Source of the DNA: an uncultured Corynebacterium sp.
GTDB taxonomy: Bacteria > Actinomycetota > Actinomycetes > Mycobacteriales > Mycobacteriaceae
Length of the DNA stretch: 14,356 nucleotides
Direction: 5' to 3'
Assembly (NCBI GenBank): GCA_946223355.1
Contig: CAMIPB010000038.1
Span: forward strand, 1-14,356
In this document: piece after piece, positions 6,180 through 13,076 of the stretch
Layout of the letters: each line of letters opens with the position of its first letter
Numbering within the stretch: the stretch's first letter is position 1
Program-made: the position numbers and the translations under genes
The notes under the pieces: model-generated
Databases searched by the model: none
Told to the model about the DNA's origin: nothing
What the model saw: the letters and a program-made list of their open reading frames with translations, nothing else

Positions 6180-6731
6180 CTACGCCTCTACGTCCTTGGC
6201 ACGGATAAAGCGATTAGAGGCAGGGCGGTACATCATTAATCCTGCACTTACAGTGAGCACTACGATGAGCAACAAGAAGAGCCCGCCGACACCAATCAGC
6301 ACTGCCGCGATATTGACAAAAGCCAACAGGGCGATAGCAGCAACGAGGATACGGCGAGAGATTCGGCTGCGCTGCGCCAGTTGGGGGCTAAGCACGCCGA
6401 TGACAATCGCACCGATCAGGTTAGCTCCCGCAACATAAGCCTTGTTGCGGCTGAAGTACTGCCAGCCTTCCGAAACCTCTGTGGGTTTTTCAGCCGGATT
6501 TCCCGTACCGAAAAATCCCATGAAGCTGGCCACCAGCATAAGCACGCATGCAAGCATCAAAATGTAATACGCCCATTGCAAAGGCTTAGGCCACTGGTCG
6601 CCTGCGCCGGATTCAGAAACAGCAGCTTTCCGGCTGGATGCGGAGCGGTTGTAGTCAATAGGGCCGGGGCGGCCCTGCGGGTTTTCGCGGTGCTTATCAG
6701 GCTTTCCGTGACCGGGATACATCGAGGTCAT
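6180..6731 (-). CDS. four-helix membrane protein of unknown function, hem-cluster member
   Basis: A 183-residue protein I cannot assign to a named family. Residues 1-50 are a polar, Pro/Ser/Lys-rich tail. Hydrophobic segments follow at about 52-76, 98-115, 127-147 and 148-168, suggesting four membrane helices. A basic loop (QRSRISRR, 120-127) between helices 2 and 3 would be cytoplasmic by the positive-inside rule. The ATG at 6731 overlaps the stop of the preceding gene by four bases (ATGA), so translation is probably coupled and the two proteins may work together. The pair lies between hemB and hemE; as I recall, C. glutamicum also has uncharacterised genes in this interval. A role near porphyrin handling is suggested by position alone. 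Confidence 0.8.
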   Translation of the reverse strand: MTSMYPGHGKPDKHRENPQGRPGPIDYNRSASSRKAAVSESGAGDQWPKPLQWAYYILMLACVLMLVASFMGFFGTGNPAEKPTEVSEGWQYFSRNKAYVAGANLIGAIVIGVLSPQLAQRSRISRRILVAAIALLAFVNIAAVLIGVGGLFLLLIVVLTVSAGLMMYRPASNRFIRAKDVEA

Positions 6732-7441
6732 GAATGGGTATCCTGCTTTTCGGCGCGCTCTTTTTCCTCGCGCTCCTTTTCAGCGCGCTCTTTTTCCTCG
6801 CGTTCTTTCTCCGCTTGCTTTTGACGCAACTCTTCTTCAAGCTTGCGCATCTCCTCCAGCTCGCCGGTGTAATCCAAGGTTTCCTGCTTCATGGAGAAAA
6901 TCAAGCCGAGAACAGCAGCAACGCCGATGAGAATCTGGAGCGAGCCGTCAAAGAGATAGAGCGCGGTGGGAACATCCGAAGCTCCTACGCTAGCGCCGAA
7001 AAGAAGTCCCGCGCGCAACGCATAGTAAATGGAAAACGCAAACCACATACGACGGCCGTTTCCTGCCCACTTAGTCTTGCGCGCGATGCAATTTAACATC
7101 CACGCGAGCAAAGCCAAGATGCCCAGCGCGAGTACGGTCATGATGATGATTCCACCGGAGGCACCAAAGGTAGCAAGCGCGTCAGGAACAGCGCGGCCAG
7201 AATCCTCAGCGTTCTTGGCAGCGGCGGCCTTTAAAGCCTCGATGTCCATGAATGACATCGTGGTGCTTAGCACCTGGTGGAGGAGTTCACCAGCAAGGAC
7301 AGCAGCCCACAGCAGAAGCATGTAGCGAACTGCTTCTGGCCACTCAGGTTGAAACTTCTTCGAGACACTGCCCTTTAAAGCGCGTGGTGCTGTTGGCTCG
7401 TCCGAAGATGGCTTCTGTACGGGATTGTTGTTATTTGTCAT
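6728..7441 (-). CDS. four-helix membrane protein with C-terminal charged coiled coil
   Basis: A 237-residue protein of unknown function. After a polar N-terminal 35 residues, hydrophobic segments at about 38-60, 93-118, 132-155 and 160-184 predict four helices, with an Ala/charged outside-type loop at 67-90. Residues 192-233 form a long, highly charged coiled coil or single alpha helix ending in two copies of the decapeptide EKEREEKERA (211-230). With an even number of helices, both ends should face the cytoplasm, leaving the charged helix free to bind a cytosolic partner. No Cys-, His- or Tyr-based heme motif is evident. The gene follows hemB after 29 bp and overlaps the next membrane gene by four bases. 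No Shine-Dalgarno precedes the ATG at 7441, but a TAAACT -10-like box lies 9 bases before it. Confidence 0.82.
   Translation of the reverse strand: MTNNNNPVQKPSSDEPTAPRALKGSVSKKFQPEWPEAVRYMLLLWAAVLAGELLHQVLSTTMSFMDIEALKAAAAKNAEDSGRAVPDALATFGASGGIIIMTVLALGILALLAWMLNCIARKTKWAGNGRRMWFAFSIYYALRAGLLFGASVGASDVPTALYLFDGSLQILIGVAAVLGLIFSMKQETLDYTGELEEMRKLEEELRQKQAEKEREEKERAEKEREEKERAEKQDTHS
6747..6806. repeat. two tandem 30-bp repeats inside the membrane-protein gene
   Basis: The 30-bp units 6747-6776 and 6777-6806 match at 27 positions (differences at the 6th, 27th and 30th bases). Each encodes one EKEREEKERA decapeptide of the coiled-coil tail. Because the unit is a multiple of three bases, gain or loss of a copy would keep the frame and only change helix length. 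Confidence 0.85.
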
Positions 7442-7446
7442 TGTGA

Positions 7447-7459
7447 AGCTAGTTTAGCT
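7447..7459 (-). promoter_or_regulatory. possible near-leaderless promoter and small inverted repeat
   Basis: The 29-bp gap between hemB and the membrane-protein gene holds AGCTA-GTT-TAGCT, a 5-bp perfect inverted repeat with a 3-base centre. On the minus strand the same place contains TAAACT (7456-7451), a TANNNT-type -10 box ending 9 bases before the ATG at 7441. No convincing -35 is seen. Together with the lack of a ribosome-binding site this allows, but does not show, an internal promoter. Confidence 0.25.
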
Positions 7460-7470
7460 GGCTGGATAAT

Positions 7471-8460
7471 TTAACGCTGGTTGAGGATGCGTGCAGCATC
7501 AACAGCAAAGTACGTCAGGATCTGTTCAGCGCCCGCGCGCTTGATAGACAACAGAGATTCCATCATGACGCGCTCCTGGTCAATCCAGCCGTTTTGACCG
7601 GCAGCAGCGATCATCGCGTACTCACCAGAAACTTGGTAGGCAGCAACAGGGACGGAAGACACCTCAGCAATCGCGGAAAGAACATCCAGGTATGGGAGCG
7701 CGGGCTTGACCATCACAAAGTCCGCACCTTCTTCAATGTCCAATTCTGCTTCCAAGATAGACTCCCGGAAATTAGCTGGGTCCTGCTGGTAGGTGCGGCG
7801 ATCACCTTCCAAAGAAGAGCCGACTGCTTCACGGAACGGACCATAAAACGCGGAAGCATACTTGGCGGAATAAGCCATGATGGCAACGTCTTGGTGGCCA
7901 GCTGCATCAAGCGCCTCACGAATGGCTAGGACTTGACCATCCATCATTCCGGAAGGGCTCACGATGTGTGCCCCGGCAGCGGCTTGAGCAACGGCCATCT
8001 GTTCGTAGAGCGGCAAGGTTTCGTCGTTAAGCACGGTGCCGTGAGCATCGACAACGCCGCAGTGGCCATGATCCGTGAACTCATCCAGGCAAGTATCCGC
8101 CATGACCAAAACATCATCGCCGAAGCGCTTGCGCACCGCGGCAACAGCTTTATTGAGTACGCCCTCTTCTTTGAGAGAGACGGAACCGGTGGCGTCTTTG
8201 TCCTCATCGCGGGGAACGCCAAACAGATCGATGCAACGGATACCCTCATCTGCTGCTTCTTCCACTGCACGCAACAAGGAGTCTTCCGTGTGCTGGACTA
8301 CGCCGGGCATGGAGCCAATAGGGTTTGGCTCGCTAATGCCATCGGCGATGAACATCGGCAAGATGAGGTCAGAGGTGTGCAGTCGAGTTTCTGCGACCAG
8401 GTCGCGGAAAGCCGCATTTTGGCGGAGTCGACGTGGGCGGCGTAGCGGATAGATACTCAA
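7471..8460 (-). CDS. hemB: delta-aminolevulinic acid dehydratase (porphobilinogen synthase)
   Basis: A 329-residue cytosolic enzyme that condenses two 5-aminolevulinate molecules to porphobilinogen. The Schiff-base lysines are Lys200 in YSAKYASAFYGPFR and Lys252 in MVKPALPYLD. The metal-site loop ADTCLDEFTDHGHCG (121-135) has Cys124 and Cys134 but Asp126 where classical zinc enzymes have the middle Cys, a mixed pattern I recall from other actinobacteria. I place the start at TTG 8460: AAGGAG at 8475-8470 lies 9 bases upstream, and the protein then begins MSIYPLRRPRRLR like its relatives. GTG 8466 is only 3 bases from that site, and the in-frame ATG at 8607 would overlap hemD by more than 130 bases with no HemB similarity. 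The ribosome-binding site overlaps the hemD stop codon, so the two genes are coupled. Confidence 0.95.
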   Translation of the reverse strand: MSIYPLRRPRRLRQNAAFRDLVAETRLHTSDLILPMFIADGISEPNPIGSMPGVVQHTEDSLLRAVEEAADEGIRCIDLFGVPRDEDKDATGSVSLKEEGVLNKAVAAVRKRFGDDVLVMADTCLDEFTDHGHCGVVDAHGTVLNDETLPLYEQMAVAQAAAGAHIVSPSGMMDGQVLAIREALDAAGHQDVAIMAYSAKYASAFYGPFREAVGSSLEGDRRTYQQDPANFRESILEAELDIEEGADFVMVKPALPYLDVLSAIAEVSSVPVAAYQVSGEYAMIAAAGQNGWIDQERVMMESLLSIKRAGAEQILTYFAVDAARILNQR

Positions 8461-8473
8461 GTGCACAATCTCC

Positions 8474-10165
8474 TTATTTCTTCTTGCGGCTTCGACGCTT
8501 CTTACGTGGTGCCGGCAGATTACCCGCGGCGCGAAGTGCGGCGACGTGGGTTGCCAGGGCGTCGATAAGCGATGGTACATCGGCCTGCTCGGGCACGACG
8601 TCAACACGTAGGCCCATCTCTTCGGCTGCAGCCTGAGTCATCGGTCCGATGCAAGCGATGATGGTGCGCTGGTGCGGCTTGCCCGCAATGCCGACGAGAT
8701 TGCGGACGGTCGATGCAGACGTGAACGCCACAGCATCAAAACCACCGGTTTTAATCATGTCGCGGACCTCCGCTGACGGAGGCGCAGCACGCACGGTGCG
8801 GTATGCAACGACGTCATCGACTTCCCAGCCTAGGTCGTGGAGGCCGTCAACGAGAACGTCGGTGGCAATGTCAGCGCGTGGCAGCAAAACACGAGATACA
8901 GCATCAATGTCTTCGACGTAGTTAGGGAAAACCTTAACCAGGCCAGCAGCGTTTTGTTCGCGCTTGTCCGGCAACAACTCCGGGATCATGCCCTTTTCCC
9001 GGATCGCATCTGCGGTCTTAGTTCCCACTGCTGCGAGGTGTACCCCGGCGAAATCACGGGCGTCTAGTCCTAGCTCAGCGATCTTGTCCCACACGGCTTC
9101 GACAGCATTGGTGGAGGTGAACACGACCCACTTGTAACGGCCTTCCACGATGCCTTTGATGGAACGATCCATCTGCGCAGGGTTACGCGGAGGTTCCACG
9201 GAAATCGTAGGCACAGACTGAGGAATCGCGCCGTAGCCCGCCAAACGTGCGGACATGGCTGCTGCTTGTTCTTTGGTGCGTGGCACCAAAACCCGCCAAC
9301 CGTACAGTGGACGGTTTTCCCACCAGGAATACTTAGACCGATCATCGATGGTGCGGCCAAGGGTGACCACGATGGAACCAGGCAGCTCAGCGTCCAGTTT
9401 GGTCAGCGTTCCCAAGGTCACCTCATGAGTGCGCTGCAAACGGGTTGTGCCGTGAACCGTGACAAACGCCGGAGTTTCCGGGGACATGCCGCGCTGGGAA
9501 AGCTCCTCAGCGATAACTGGTAGTAACTCAGCGGTGGCCTGCAAAACAATCGGCTGTGCAGCGGTGGCCAGCTGCTCCCAGTTTGTTTCACCAGAAGTGA
9601 TATCCGCTTCGGTATAAGTGGAACCAAGAGCTAGGCCCGCGAACGATGGAACAGTAGACGGCAAAGACATGCCAGGAACCACCTGAAATTCCACGCCCGC
9701 TGCCGCCACTGCGGAAATCTCCGCCTTGATGGATTCACGGTTTAGTGGGTTTCCAGCTACGAGACGGATGACGTCCTCGCCTTCGGCTTCTGCAAGAGCT
9801 GCGAGCACCTCTGCGACAGGATCACCGTTTGCTGCACGAACATCACCAGCGGTGGGCGCTGCTGGACGAGGCGGCTTTCTGCGCGCACCTTGTGCTTTAG
9901 CGCGGGCACACATTTCTGCATACTCAGCTTCAGCAGCGTCAAGTTTTTCTTGAGGCACCGGCAACGCAGAACCGACGATATCCCGAACACCAATCAGTAC
10001 TTCTTCATCGGTGATAGAGATAGCGGTTTGTGCGAGCACTTCTCGAGCTCTCACAGTCAACAGGTCTGGGTTGCCTGGACCGGCGCCTACAAAGACGACT
10101 TTCCCCTGCGTTTCCTTCGGCTGCGATGGTGTCGGAGTCGAAGGTGCGGGCACAGCATTGCTCAT
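8474..10165 (-). CDS. hemD: uroporphyrinogen-III synthase fused to a degenerate SUMT (CobA-like) domain
   Basis: A 563-residue two-domain protein. Residues 21-270 are a tetrapyrrole-methylase-like domain: VVFVGAGPGNPDLLTVRA (23-40) keeps the SAM-fold glycine motif, but the usual YDRLVS motif is replaced by ITDEEV, and RLKGGDPFVFGRG by RLVAGNPLNRESI (134-146). An extra Ala/Arg/Pro-rich stretch sits at about 71-115. Residues 287-545 are the HemD domain (YGWRVLVPRT, VFTSTNAVEAVW, LLPRADIAT, VAFTSASTVRNLVG), which closes hydroxymethylbilane into uroporphyrinogen III. A Lys/Arg-rich tail ends the protein. The mycobacterial HemD fusion has the same layout. The HemD activity is confident; methyltransferase activity (precorrin-2, siroheme or B12 branch) is doubtful given the missing motifs. 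hemB follows after 13 bp. The ATG at 10165 lies just before the domain and lacks a strong Shine-Dalgarno. Confidence 0.93.
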   Translation of the reverse strand: MSNAVPAPSTPTPSQPKETQGKVVFVGAGPGNPDLLTVRAREVLAQTAISITDEEVLIGVRDIVGSALPVPQEKLDAAEAEYAEMCARAKAQGARRKPPRPAAPTAGDVRAANGDPVAEVLAALAEAEGEDVIRLVAGNPLNRESIKAEISAVAAAGVEFQVVPGMSLPSTVPSFAGLALGSTYTEADITSGETNWEQLATAAQPIVLQATAELLPVIAEELSQRGMSPETPAFVTVHGTTRLQRTHEVTLGTLTKLDAELPGSIVVTLGRTIDDRSKYSWWENRPLYGWRVLVPRTKEQAAAMSARLAGYGAIPQSVPTISVEPPRNPAQMDRSIKGIVEGRYKWVVFTSTNAVEAVWDKIAELGLDARDFAGVHLAAVGTKTADAIREKGMIPELLPDKREQNAAGLVKVFPNYVEDIDAVSRVLLPRADIATDVLVDGLHDLGWEVDDVVAYRTVRAAPPSAEVRDMIKTGGFDAVAFTSASTVRNLVGIAGKPHQRTIIACIGPMTQAAAEEMGLRVDVVPEQADVPSLIDALATHVAALRAAGNLPAPRKKRRSRKKK

Positions 10166-10239
10166 AAGGTTCTTTTCTAATGTGGAAAGTTGTGTCGAAC
10201 ATCCCGATATGGGGACCGGATGATTACCGAGGAAAACTC

Positions 10240-10258
10240 ATATGGTAGTTACACCTTA
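10240..10258 (-). promoter_or_regulatory. weak DtxR-box-like sequence before hemD
   Basis: On the minus strand, TAAGGTGTAACTACCATAT resembles the 19-bp DtxR operator (TWAGGTTAGSCTAACCTWA): the first half site TAAGGT matches, while the second half is poor. About 12 of 19 positions agree. It lies some 75-90 bases before the hemD start in the long hemC-hemD gap. Iron control of heme synthesis is plausible in corynebacteria, but this score is near what AT-rich intergenic DNA gives by chance. Confidence 0.15.
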
Positions 10259-10269
10259 AATTAGAAAGC

Positions 10270-10291
10270 CAGGGAAACAAAAACGTCCCTG
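10270..10291 (-). terminator. hairpin in the hemC-hemD gap, possible weak terminator or attenuator
   Basis: CAGGGA and TCCCTG form a perfect 6-bp stem around a 10-base A/T-rich loop. On the minus (coding) strand the stem is followed by GCTTTCTAATTT, a broken T-run rather than a clean one. It lies 36 bases after the hemC stop, within a 161-bp gap (10166-10326) that is unusually long for this otherwise tight cluster. It may reduce read-through, with hemD then needing its own promoter, or may simply stabilise the hemC mRNA end. Confidence 0.4.
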
Positions 10292-10326
10292 ACTCCCGTT
10301 TTCATACACAAAGGCTCATAAACGTA

Positions 10327-11244
10327 CTAGTTAAGTAGCTCAGCGGCACCTGCGGCGAATAGTTCCTCTGCGACTTTATCGCCCAACGCAAGTGAATCGT
10401 TAAGCGATCCCGTGGCCTCTCGGACCAGTGAACGCGAGCCATCAAGTGCATAAACGCCACCGCGTACGGTAATTTCTAAACCGTCAGCGCCTTCGCGTAC
10501 CTGCGAGGTTGCCGCAACCGGCGCCGTGCAGCCTGCCTCCAAGCGGGACAGTACTCGACGCTCCGCAAACGACGCCGCGATAGTCGTGGAATCAGCAACA
10601 GAGCGGATTGCTTCTAAGGCGTAGTCATCATCCACACGGGCTTCAATAGCCAGCGCGCCCTGCGCAGGCGCCGGCATGATCACATCAGGGTCAAACACCT
10701 CCGTGGCCCGTGCGGCATAGTCCTCACCCGCGCGCACCAACCCGGCATAAGCCAGCATGACGGCGTCTAATTCGCCAGAAGTAACCTTGCCCATGCGCGT
10801 ATCGATATTGCCACGCAGCGGCTGAATATCCAGGTCAGGGCGCAACGCCTTGAGCTGAGAGATACGACGTGGTGCAGAAGTGCCCACACGTGCTCCCTGC
10901 GGAAGCTGTTCAAGCGTCAAACCATCACGGGCGATAAGAGCCTCCCGAGGATCCTGGCGACGTGGGACGACGAGCTCAAAGCGATCGTCGGCAGCTGTTG
11001 GCAGGTCCTTGAACGAGTGAACGGCGATATCGCACTGCCCTGCTTCCAAGGCTTCACGCAATGCCTGGGTGAATACACCCACGCCGATACGTTCAACTGG
11101 CGCCATGTTTACGTCACCCGCGGTGGTCACAATTTCGAGCTCAGCAGAAAATCCTGCCTCCCCCATCCAATCCCGCACGTGCCCAGTTTGGGTACGCGCC
11201 AAAAATGAGCCACGGGTTCCTAACTTCAGAATCCTCTGCGCCAC
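10327..11244 (-). CDS. hemC: porphobilinogen deaminase (hydroxymethylbilane synthase)
   Basis: A 305-residue cytosolic enzyme that joins four porphobilinogens into hydroxymethylbilane. The N-terminus LKLGTRGSFLARTQT (7-20) is the first substrate/cofactor strand, AVHSFKDLP (74-82) supplies the catalytic Asp80, and GTSAPRRISQL (121-131) and PLRGNIDTR (142-150) bind the growing chain. Cys239 in RLEAGCTAPVA carries the dipyrromethane cofactor. The length is normal. The start is a GTG at 11244 directly abutting the hemA stop codon (TAAGTG), with AAAGGA about 8 bases upstream inside hemA, so hemA and hemC are coupled. A 161-bp gap with a hairpin follows before hemD, which may set the relative amount of HemC and HemD. 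Confidence 0.96.
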   Translation of the reverse strand: MAQRILKLGTRGSFLARTQTGHVRDWMGEAGFSAELEIVTTAGDVNMAPVERIGVGVFTQALREALEAGQCDIAVHSFKDLPTAADDRFELVVPRRQDPREALIARDGLTLEQLPQGARVGTSAPRRISQLKALRPDLDIQPLRGNIDTRMGKVTSGELDAVMLAYAGLVRAGEDYAARATEVFDPDVIMPAPAQGALAIEARVDDDYALEAIRSVADSTTIAASFAERRVLSRLEAGCTAPVAATSQVREGADGLEITVRGGVYALDGSRSLVREATGSLNDSLALGDKVAEELFAAGAAELLN

Positions 11245-12591
11245 TTAATTGTCCTTTCCCAGTGCAATGATATCGGCCTCTTCAGGCAGATCCTCGACGT
11301 CAACAGCAACAGCCGTTCCTTCTAACTGCAAACCAAACAGTTCCTGCAACGCAGTCTCATGGCTCACGGTACGCGAATCAGCAGCCAACTTCTTTGCCCG
11401 CACCGTCGGCTCATGTAATAGCTTGTCGACGACTCGTTTGAGCGCGTAACGCACTTCTTGCGTCTCTTGTGCAGTTAGTTCGGGGGCTTTCTGCGTCAGG
11501 CGTCCCATCTCGCACTCTACGAGATCACCGGCACGCTTATGCAGTGCGGACACCGCCGGAACAATGTCACGCACGCGCTGCTCGGAGGCAAAGCGTTCTA
11601 CTTCCTCGTTGATGATGCCGCGAGCTTCCGCATGCCCAGAACCTTCTTGGGTTTCTAGAGATTTGTGCAGGTGCTCAATATTGACCAACGAAACACCTGG
11701 GTGCTGCGTCGTGTCGTCATCAATATCGCGGGGCAGAGAAAGATCCACCAGCATCAGTGGCCGCTTCTCGCTTATCGACGCCGGGATATCTTGCGGTTCA
11801 ATCGTGAAATTGTCCGCACCGGTTGCCGATATTGCGATGTCCACATGCTCGAGGTATTTAGCGCGATCTTCAAACGGGATAGCTTCTGCAGCAACTCCCG
11901 CTTCCAAAGAGTGGCCAACTACTCGCTCTGCGCGCTCAAACGTACGGTTAGCGATGACAAGCTTGTCCGCTCCCAGTTTGCCAGCGTGCGTTGCTGCCAG
12001 CGAAGCCATGGCACCTGCGCCGAGGATGAGCGCGGTTTTACCTTCGAGAGAAGTTTCTCCCATAAGTTTGAGTGCTTCATCCATGGCAAAAGTGACCATA
12101 GAATTGCCGGCTTCGTCGATTGCTGTTTCAGTATGGACGCGCTTTCCAGCATGCAACGCAGCTTGCGCGAGTGCGTGCAGGCGCGGGCCAACAGTGCCAC
12201 GTTCGCTGGACTGTAGGTAGGAGCTTCGCACCTGGCCAATGATCTGCTGCTCGCCTACCACCATGGAGTCTAAGCCCGCGGCAACAACCATCATGTGCTC
12301 CGCGCCGGCATCGGCGTAGCGCACATAGAGGTAGCCGCGCAGTTCATCAATGTCTACTCCGGAAATCTCATGGAGAGTTTCCACGACATCGCGCACTCCT
12401 GCGTGAAAAGAGTTTGTAACCGCGTAGACTTCCATGCGGTTACACGTGGAGATAATCATCGCTTCTGAAAGCGAAGACGTAGCCACAAGCTTGGTACACG
12501 TGTTTTCTTGCACGTCATCGTCCATGCTTAATCTCTCAAGCAAGGCCACCGGTGCTGAGCGGTGTGACATTCCTACGACGAGCACACTCAC
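11245..12591 (-). CDS. hemA: glutamyl-tRNA reductase
   Basis: A 448-residue enzyme that reduces glutamyl-tRNA(Glu) to glutamate-1-semialdehyde with NADPH, the first committed step of the C5 heme pathway. ISTCNRMEVYA (47-57) contains the catalytic Cys50, GLDSMVVGEQQIIGQV (106-121) is the conserved linker to the NADPH domain, and ALILGAGAMASLAATH begins the Rossmann fold at 187. The alpha-helical dimerisation domain fills the C-terminal 130 residues. I see no Lys-Lys insertion near the N-terminus of the kind linked to heme-dependent proteolysis in enterics. The start is GTG 12591, with GGAGGA about 12 bases upstream. It is the first hem gene of the cluster; 108 bp separate it from the glutaredoxin-like gene. 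Confidence 0.96.
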   Translation of the reverse strand: MSVLVVGMSHRSAPVALLERLSMDDDVQENTCTKLVATSSLSEAMIISTCNRMEVYAVTNSFHAGVRDVVETLHEISGVDIDELRGYLYVRYADAGAEHMMVVAAGLDSMVVGEQQIIGQVRSSYLQSSERGTVGPRLHALAQAALHAGKRVHTETAIDEAGNSMVTFAMDEALKLMGETSLEGKTALILGAGAMASLAATHAGKLGADKLVIANRTFERAERVVGHSLEAGVAAEAIPFEDRAKYLEHVDIAISATGADNFTIEPQDIPASISEKRPLMLVDLSLPRDIDDDTTQHPGVSLVNIEHLHKSLETQEGSGHAEARGIINEEVERFASEQRVRDIVPAVSALHKRAGDLVECEMGRLTQKAPELTAQETQEVRYALKRVVDKLLHEPTVRAKKLAADSRTVSHETALQELFGLQLEGTAVAVDVEDLPEEADIIALGKDN

Positions 12592-12625
12592 GAACTAAAC
12601 ACTTCCTCCACTTGGGTACCTTCTC

Positions 12626-12652
12626 TTAATAAAACACAGCAATCTCCACCAA
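12626..12652 (-). promoter_or_regulatory. candidate hemA promoter
   Basis: On the minus strand, TTGGTG (12652-12647) and TATTAA (12631-12626) are separated by 15 bp, each matching 4 of 6 consensus bases. The implied start near 12619 would leave a leader of about 28 bases that includes the GGAGGA ribosome-binding site. I see no palindromic Rex-type operator (TTGTG...CACAA) in the 108-bp spacer, although Rex often controls hemA in other actinobacteria. Confidence 0.3.
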
Positions 12653-12699
12653 TTGAATGATGGTAAATCAACCAAAAGGATAGCCCGTCATAATGTTTT

Positions 12700-12984
12700 T
12701 TACGAAACGAGACTCGCTAATTCCTCCGCCAGCTCATCATTATCAACCTCCCAGCAGCTAAACTCCTCACCATCAATGACCACTACAGGCACCCTATCGC
12801 CATATTCCATGGCTAATTCCTGAGCTTCCGGCGTACCTTCATCAACGTTGCGCACTTCTAGGTTGACCCCCGCAGCCTCACACACCGGGGTAATCTGCGC
12901 CAGGACACGCTCACATGACCCACAGGTGGTGCGCACCATCAACTCGACGAGGTGGTCTGATTGCTCCAAAGCCTCTTGCGCCAT
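12700..12984 (-). CDS. glutaredoxin/thioredoxin-like redox protein with CGSC site
   Basis: A 94-residue protein with a compact thioredoxin-type fold: strand HLVELMVRTTC (11-21), the redox pair Cys21-Gly-Ser-Cys24, a helix, a second strand VNLEVRNVD, and the cis-proline motif DRVPVVVIDG (63-72), ending in a charged helix. Two further cysteines, Cys35 and Cys77, are unusual for such a short protein. Small proteins of this type are found next to hemA in actinobacteria; their partner is not established, though a link to redox state and the Cys50-dependent HemA would make sense. I use ATG 12984, which has AAGGAG 11 bases upstream; ATG 13047 would add 21 residues without family similarity. It is divergent from the HAD phosphatase gene and precedes hemA by 108 bp in the same direction. 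Confidence 0.85.
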   Translation of the reverse strand: MAQEALEQSDHLVELMVRTTCGSCERVLAQITPVCEAAGVNLEVRNVDEGTPEAQELAMEYGDRVPVVVIDGEEFSCWEVDNDELAEELASLVS

Positions 12985-13014
12985 GTGGTAAATAACTCCT
13001 TGAGGTATGCGGTT

Positions 13015-13022
13015 TATTATTA
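13015..13022. promoter_or_regulatory. shared AT-rich -10 region of the divergent pair
   Basis: The 92-bp spacer between the glutaredoxin-like gene and the phosphatase gene contains one AT-rich block. On the plus strand it reads TATTAT (13015-13020), on the minus strand TAATAA (13022-13017). The minus reading would start transcription near 13010, just before the AAGGAG ribosome-binding site. Overlapping -10 boxes would make the two genes compete for polymerase. No clear -35 is visible in either direction. Confidence 0.3.
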
Positions 13023-13076
13023 GACACGTTACCCCCTTTCCGCTCACTCATTTTCAGGAAGGTTGCTTCAACCATC

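Noticed and set aside
5695..6438. Plus-strand open frame antisense to hemE and the membrane protein
   Set aside because: It crosses the hemE start and two real genes and has no family motif.
8461..8607. hemB start at the upstream ATG 8607 or GTG 8466
   Set aside because: The ATG would overlap the end of hemD by more than 130 bases with no HemB similarity, and the GTG is only 3 bases from the ribosome-binding site; TTG 8460 has proper spacing.
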